Assembly: GCA_023402915.1 (NCBI GenBank) | Contig: JAEYFO010000009.1 | Location: forward strand, 1-7,944 | Length of the DNA: 7,944 nucleotides | Direction of reading: 5' to 3' | From: Bacillota bacterium | Lineage (GTDB): Bacteria; Bacillota; Clostridia; Christensenellales; CALWSW01 | Notes under the pieces: model-generated | Seen by the model: only the letters and a program-made list of their open reading frames with translations | Told to the model about the DNA's origin: nothing | Databases searched by the model: none | Program-made: the position numbers and the translations under genes | Shown: positions 5,838 to 7,944 of the stretch, piece after piece | Layout of the letters: the number at the start of each line of letters is the position of its first letter | Numbering within the stretch: position 1 is the first letter of the stretch

Positions 5838-6053
5838 GAGAAAAGCGCAGCGGAGGGATAGGATTTTTTCCGAATGGAACAGCCGGAGCGGTTTGCGGCA
5901 GGAACAAGCGAAGCGCGGGGAACAGCGGAAGCGCCATGGAAGGGAAGGGGTTAAAAAGCATGAAAAAGAAGTAAATAGCGTCTCAATGGTGTCGAATACA
6001 GGCGTCACCTTGCGTTCGCTATGCCATTTTGCTGAAAGTTTCGAATGATTTTG

Positions 6054-6062
6054 TGTTATAAT
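6054..6062 (+). promoter_or_regulatory. extended -10 promoter of the repeat-protein gene
   Basis: TGTTATAAT, a perfect TATAAT with the TGn extension. No good -35 is seen at the right distance, which extended -10 promoters tolerate. Transcription would start near 6069, about 50 bases before the ATG. Confidence 0.6.
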
Positions 6063-6119
6063 TCTTTAAGAAAACAGGGGAAGCGTTTTCCGAAATAACT
6101 TTGAAGGAGGGGACAGTCC

Positions 6120-6704
6120 ATGGCAAACAAAGGCAGGAGCGAACGCGGCCTGTTCGGCACGATCACTCATTATGACGAACACGGCAAAAAAATCGGAACC
6201 AGCGAGCCGAACCTTTTTGGCGGATACACGAACTATGACGCGCACGGCAAAAAGACCGGGACTTCCGAGCCGGGGATATTTGGCGGGTACACAAACTATG
6301 ACGCGCAGGGCAAAAAAACCGGAAGCGCGCAGCCCGGAATGTTTGGCGAATATACGAATTATGACGCAAAGGGCAAAAAGACCGGCTCCAGCACGCCGGG
6401 GGCGTTCGGCTCCTACCATCACAGCGACAGTCAGGGCTGCTACGTGGCCACCTGCGTTTACGGCTCCTACGACTGTCCGGAGGTCTGGACGCTGCGGCGG
6501 TTCCGGGACAACACCCTTGCAAAATCGACCGGCGGACGGGCGTTCATCCGCGCCTATTACGCCGTCAGCCCGGCGCTGGTGCGGCGCTTTGGAAGGACGG
6601 CGTGGATCAGGAGAAGCTGGAAGAGCGCGCTGGACAAACTGGTGCGGCGGCTCCGGGCAAACGGCGTGGAGGATACGCCCTATTGCGACAGACCGTGGCG
6701 GTAG
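6120..6704 (+). CDS. YD..GKK.G tandem-repeat protein with a CFI-box-like C-terminal domain
   Basis: A 194-residue protein of unknown function with two parts. Residues 11-94 are four back-to-back 21-residue repeats of the form FGGYTNYDAxGKKTGTSEPG, with a fifth broken unit at 95-106. From 107 onward is a separate domain: CYVATCVYGSYDCPEVWTLR, a basic run, GGRAFIRAYYAVSPALVRRFG, then a basic helix and VEDTPYCDRP. I recognise this as the C-terminal module known as CFI-box-CTERM, usually starting CFIAT.xYG; here the box reads CYV. Cysteines are C107, C112, C119 and C189. No signal peptide is seen. The hydrophobic character of the second half is weak, so it is probably soluble, and the C-terminal half is strongly basic. 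AAGGAGG (6104-6110) sets the start. It appears monocistronic. Repeats probably form beta hairpins (inference). No role should be assumed from its neighbours. Confidence 0.87.
   Translation: MANKGRSERGLFGTITHYDEHGKKIGTSEPNLFGGYTNYDAHGKKTGTSEPGIFGGYTNYDAQGKKTGSAQPGMFGEYTNYDAKGKKTGSSTPGAFGSYHHSDSQGCYVATCVYGSYDCPEVWTLRRFRDNTLAKSTGGRAFIRAYYAVSPALVRRFGRTAWIRRSWKSALDKLVRRLRANGVEDTPYCDRPWR
6150..6437 (+). repeat. 63-base coding repeats, four full units and one partial
   Basis: Units start at 6150, 6213, 6276 and 6339, with a 36-base partial unit at 6402. The encoded residues FGGYTNYDAxGKKTG are strongly kept, while third codon positions differ freely between units (for example GGA/GGG/GGC, ACG/ACA, AAA/AAG). 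This indicates old duplications held by selection on the protein and not a recent slippage. Confidence 0.9.
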
Positions 6705-6781
6705 GAGAGCTTCGCTGTCGATCGCTGAAAAAAAGTAGAATCGTGAAAAATCGAGAGTACTCCGCGTCGAGCAGGCGCAAC

Positions 6782-6800
6782 GCCGCTGCGGGCGGCTTTT
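6782..6800 (+). terminator. possible terminator of the repeat-protein gene
   Basis: GCCGC-TGCGG-GCGGC hairpin followed by only four T, 78 bases after the stop codon. GAGCA (6769-6773) and TGCTC around 6800 could extend the structure. The short T tract keeps confidence low. Confidence 0.4.
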
Positions 6801-7082
6801 GCTCGCAAGAACCGTTCAACTGAGGGCAACAAAGAAAAAGGCCGCGCGGCTCGGATTTTTGAAAAGCGTAGGCGATTTTAATCTTCGAACAAAATAGGGC
6901 CGGCTTTGGCCGCGGAAAAAGGGGGAGATGCGTTTTTGCGTTTCGTCGAAACGGGCGTGGCCGCTGCTTTTTCAAAAAGCTAAAAAGGCGAAACAAACGA
7001 CTCGACTTTCCCAAAGTAAAAACAGAGGACGGCGGAGCGTTTTTGCCGGCGTCTTTCCAAAATCAAGCCATCCGAATACAGC

Positions 7083-7111
7083 AAAAAGAGCGCGGCAAAA
7101 GCGCTCTTTTT
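7083..7111 (-). terminator. bidirectional terminator at the end of the argF-GNAT unit
   Basis: Perfect eleven-pair stem AAAAAGAGCGC / GCGCTCTTTTT with a seven-base loop, flanked by A and T tracts. It lies 17 bases beyond the GNAT stop on the minus strand. Confidence 0.9.
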
Positions 7112-7128
7112 CTAAACCGACGAAAAAT

Positions 7129-7653
7129 TTACAGCCCGGCGGAAAGCGCCTGCGCATAATCCACGACGGCGTCGGCGGGAATTAACTCCTTGACGAGCAG
7201 CGCGCGCACATAGCCCCGCTCCGTGGAGGTGGAGCTGATGAAAAAGCCCTTGCCGTAGTAAAAGCGGATCAGGCTGTACATTTTGGCAGAGGTGTGGAGC
7301 GCCACGGCGTTCATGCCCGCTTCCCGGCAGTTCGTCAGCACGGCGTTGACCAGCGCGCCGCCCACGCCGCAGCTCTGCGCCGCAAGGCGCACGCCGAAGC
7401 GGCTGATATACGCCATGGAGGGCGTGATCTGTTCGTAGCGGATCGTTCCGACGGGCACGCCGTCCAGCTCGGCCACGAGGACGGTCTTGCGTTGCATGTC
7501 GTCGAGGACGACGGCTTCGGATTCCTTGAGCGCCTTGACTTTTTCCGGCATCCCGAGATCAAAGGCGTATTTGGAAAAGGCCTCCTTCGTGATGTCCAAA
7601 ATGGCGGGCGCGTCCTTGGGGAGCGCCTTGCGAACGGTGATTTTCATGGGCAT
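7129..7653 (-). CDS. GNAT-family N-acetyltransferase
   Basis: Acetyl-CoA-dependent acetyltransferase of 174 residues from the chosen start, a normal single-domain GNAT. It begins ITVRKALPKDAPAILDI (5-21), the usual first strand and helix. VLVAELDGVPVGTIRYE (58-74) is the strand pair before the cofactor site. ISRFGVRLAAQSCGVGGALV (83-102) carries motif A, with QSCGVGGA as the pyrophosphate loop. LHTSAKMYSLIRFYYGKGFFI (119-139) is the motif B region with the tyrosine near the active site. Three ATGs compete (7659, 7653, 7647) and the frame is open back to a TTG at 7677; 7653 has the best ribosome site. It follows argF by 54 bases with no terminator between, so the two are probably co-transcribed. 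A link to arginine metabolism is possible but the sequence does not show it, and it is not an obvious N-acetylglutamate synthase. Confidence 0.85.
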   Translation of the reverse strand: MPMKITVRKALPKDAPAILDITKEAFSKYAFDLGMPEKVKALKESEAVVLDDMQRKTVLVAELDGVPVGTIRYEQITPSMAYISRFGVRLAAQSCGVGGALVNAVLTNCREAGMNAVALHTSAKMYSLIRFYYGKGFFISSTSTERGYVRALLVKELIPADAVVDYAQALSAGL

Positions 7654-7661
7654 GGGCATTA

Positions 7662-7666
7662 CCTCT
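7662..7666 (-). promoter_or_regulatory. ribosome binding site deciding the GNAT start
   Basis: AGAGG on the minus strand lies eight bases before the ATG at 7653, but only two bases from the ATG at 7659 and fourteen from that at 7647. Confidence 0.55.
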
Positions 7667-7707
7667 GCTTGGGTCAAAGGGGAAAAACGGGAAAGGGTCG
7701 GCGCGCC

Positions 7708-7944
7708 TTACAGGGCGGCGCAGCCTTCGGGATTCATCAAAAGCGCCATGACGGCTTTCTGGGCGTGGAGCCGGTTTTCCGCCTCGTCAAAGACCACGGA
7801 GTGCGGCCCGTCGATCACTTCGGAAAGCACTTCTTCGCCGCGGTGGGCGGGCAGGCAGTGCTGGAAGATGTAATCGGGCTTGGCGTGGGCGGCCAGCGCG
7901 TTGCTCACGCAGTATTTTCCGGAGAAAATTTCCTGCCGCTTTTT
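7708..7944 (-). CDS. argF: ornithine carbamoyltransferase, C-terminal 78 residues (cut by window edge)
   Basis: Cytoplasmic enzyme that joins carbamoyl phosphate and ornithine to make citrulline in arginine biosynthesis (or the reverse in catabolism). Only the end is present; the frame is open to the window edge and stops with TAA at 7708. The visible residues contain [13 protein letters not shown], whose HCLP cysteine binds ornithine in this family, then [28 protein letters not shown], the highly conserved C-terminal helix of OTCase with its Arg that contacts carbamoyl phosphate. Aspartate carbamoyltransferase lacks this HCLP text, so the assignment is firm. Whether it is the biosynthetic argF or a catabolic arcB cannot be told from this end. 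The downstream GNAT gene seems to share its transcript. Confidence 0.93.
   Translation of the reverse strand, partial: KKRQEIFSGKYCVSNALAAHAKPDYIFQHCLPAHRGEEVLSEVIDGPHSVVFDEAENRLHAQKAVMALLMNPEGCAAL

Larger units (their letters stand above)
5426..6119. other. thiT leader and divergent intergenic region
   Basis: A 694-base stretch without a gene. From 5426 to about 5802 it is the thiT leader (riboswitch, terminator, then 145 bases containing a GC-rich pairing CCGCC/GGCGG around 5460-5485). From 5803 to 5837 is the thiT promoter. From about 5840 to 6050 I see nothing definable. From 6054 onward is the promoter and leader of the repeat-protein gene. Small open frames here lack ribosome sites and family features. 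Confidence 0.65.
6705..7128. other. intergenic region rich in inverted repeats, no convincing gene
   Basis: Over 400 bases between convergent genes. It holds several short self-complementary segments: GAGTACTC (6755-6762), the hairpin at 6782-6796, GCCGCGCGGC (6841-6850), CGTTTC-GTC-GAAACG (6939-6953), GCTTTTT-C-AAAAAGC (6966-6980), and the strong terminator at 7083-7111. Open frames across it (minus 6607-7014, plus 6928-7185) give basic, low-complexity peptides with no recognisable domain. Confidence 0.6.

Noticed and set aside
6607..7014. Minus-strand 135-codon frame with a basic, low-complexity product
   Set aside because: No domain, no convincing ribosome site, and it overlaps the 3' end of the repeat-protein gene. 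The text around EQKPPAAALRLLDAEYSRFF looks vaguely familiar from unassigned proteins of gut Clostridia, but I cannot support it as a gene.

Overview
The window looks like a chromosomal segment of a low-to-mid GC member of the Bacillota, most likely a gut-type Clostridia lineage (Oscillospiraceae or Christensenellales would fit). The reasons are strong AGGAGG-type ribosome binding sites, consensus sigma-A promoters, a near-consensus CcpA (cre) site, many short rho-independent terminators, a TPP riboswitch in front of a lone ECF S-component (ThiT), and a Gram-positive-type pyrimidine-nucleoside phosphorylase. The taxon is inferred from these features. No plasmid, phage, transposon, CRISPR, tRNA or rRNA was seen.

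Left part (1-2125): a FGGY-family carbohydrate kinase, cut by the left edge and read leftward, stands back to back with a GntR/UTRA regulator read rightward. Their 477-base shared control region holds two clear promoters, a cre-like site on the kinase promoter, and a palindrome on the regulator's -10. The 9-mer TATAATATA occurs in both -10 regions. This reads as a small sugar-use locus with local repression and probable catabolite control.

Middle (2228-4760): two single genes read rightward, a RimJ-like GNAT acetyltransferase (GTG start) and a pyrimidine-nucleoside phosphorylase. A strong terminator lies between them and another follows the phosphorylase. Then comes a small array of about six 20-base tandem repeats that lies between two terminators and does not look coding.

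Centre right (4712-5837): thiT, the substrate-binding membrane subunit for thiamine uptake, is read leftward behind a leader of about 375 nt. The leader holds a TPP riboswitch aptamer (5697-5785), a candidate intrinsic terminator (5571-5603) and a consensus promoter (5809-5837). It ends in a bidirectional terminator.

Right (6054-7944): a gene read rightward encodes a protein with four 21-residue YD..GKK.G repeats followed by a C-terminal domain that I recognise as CFI-box-like. This is the least understood gene here. After about 420 bases without a convincing gene, rich in inverted repeats, come two genes read leftward that look co-transcribed: ornithine carbamoyltransferase (argF, only the C-terminal end in the window), then a GNAT acetyltransferase.

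Several long open frames run antisense to the real genes (for example across 8-988 and 3017-4435). I treat them as by-products of GC-rich codon use.
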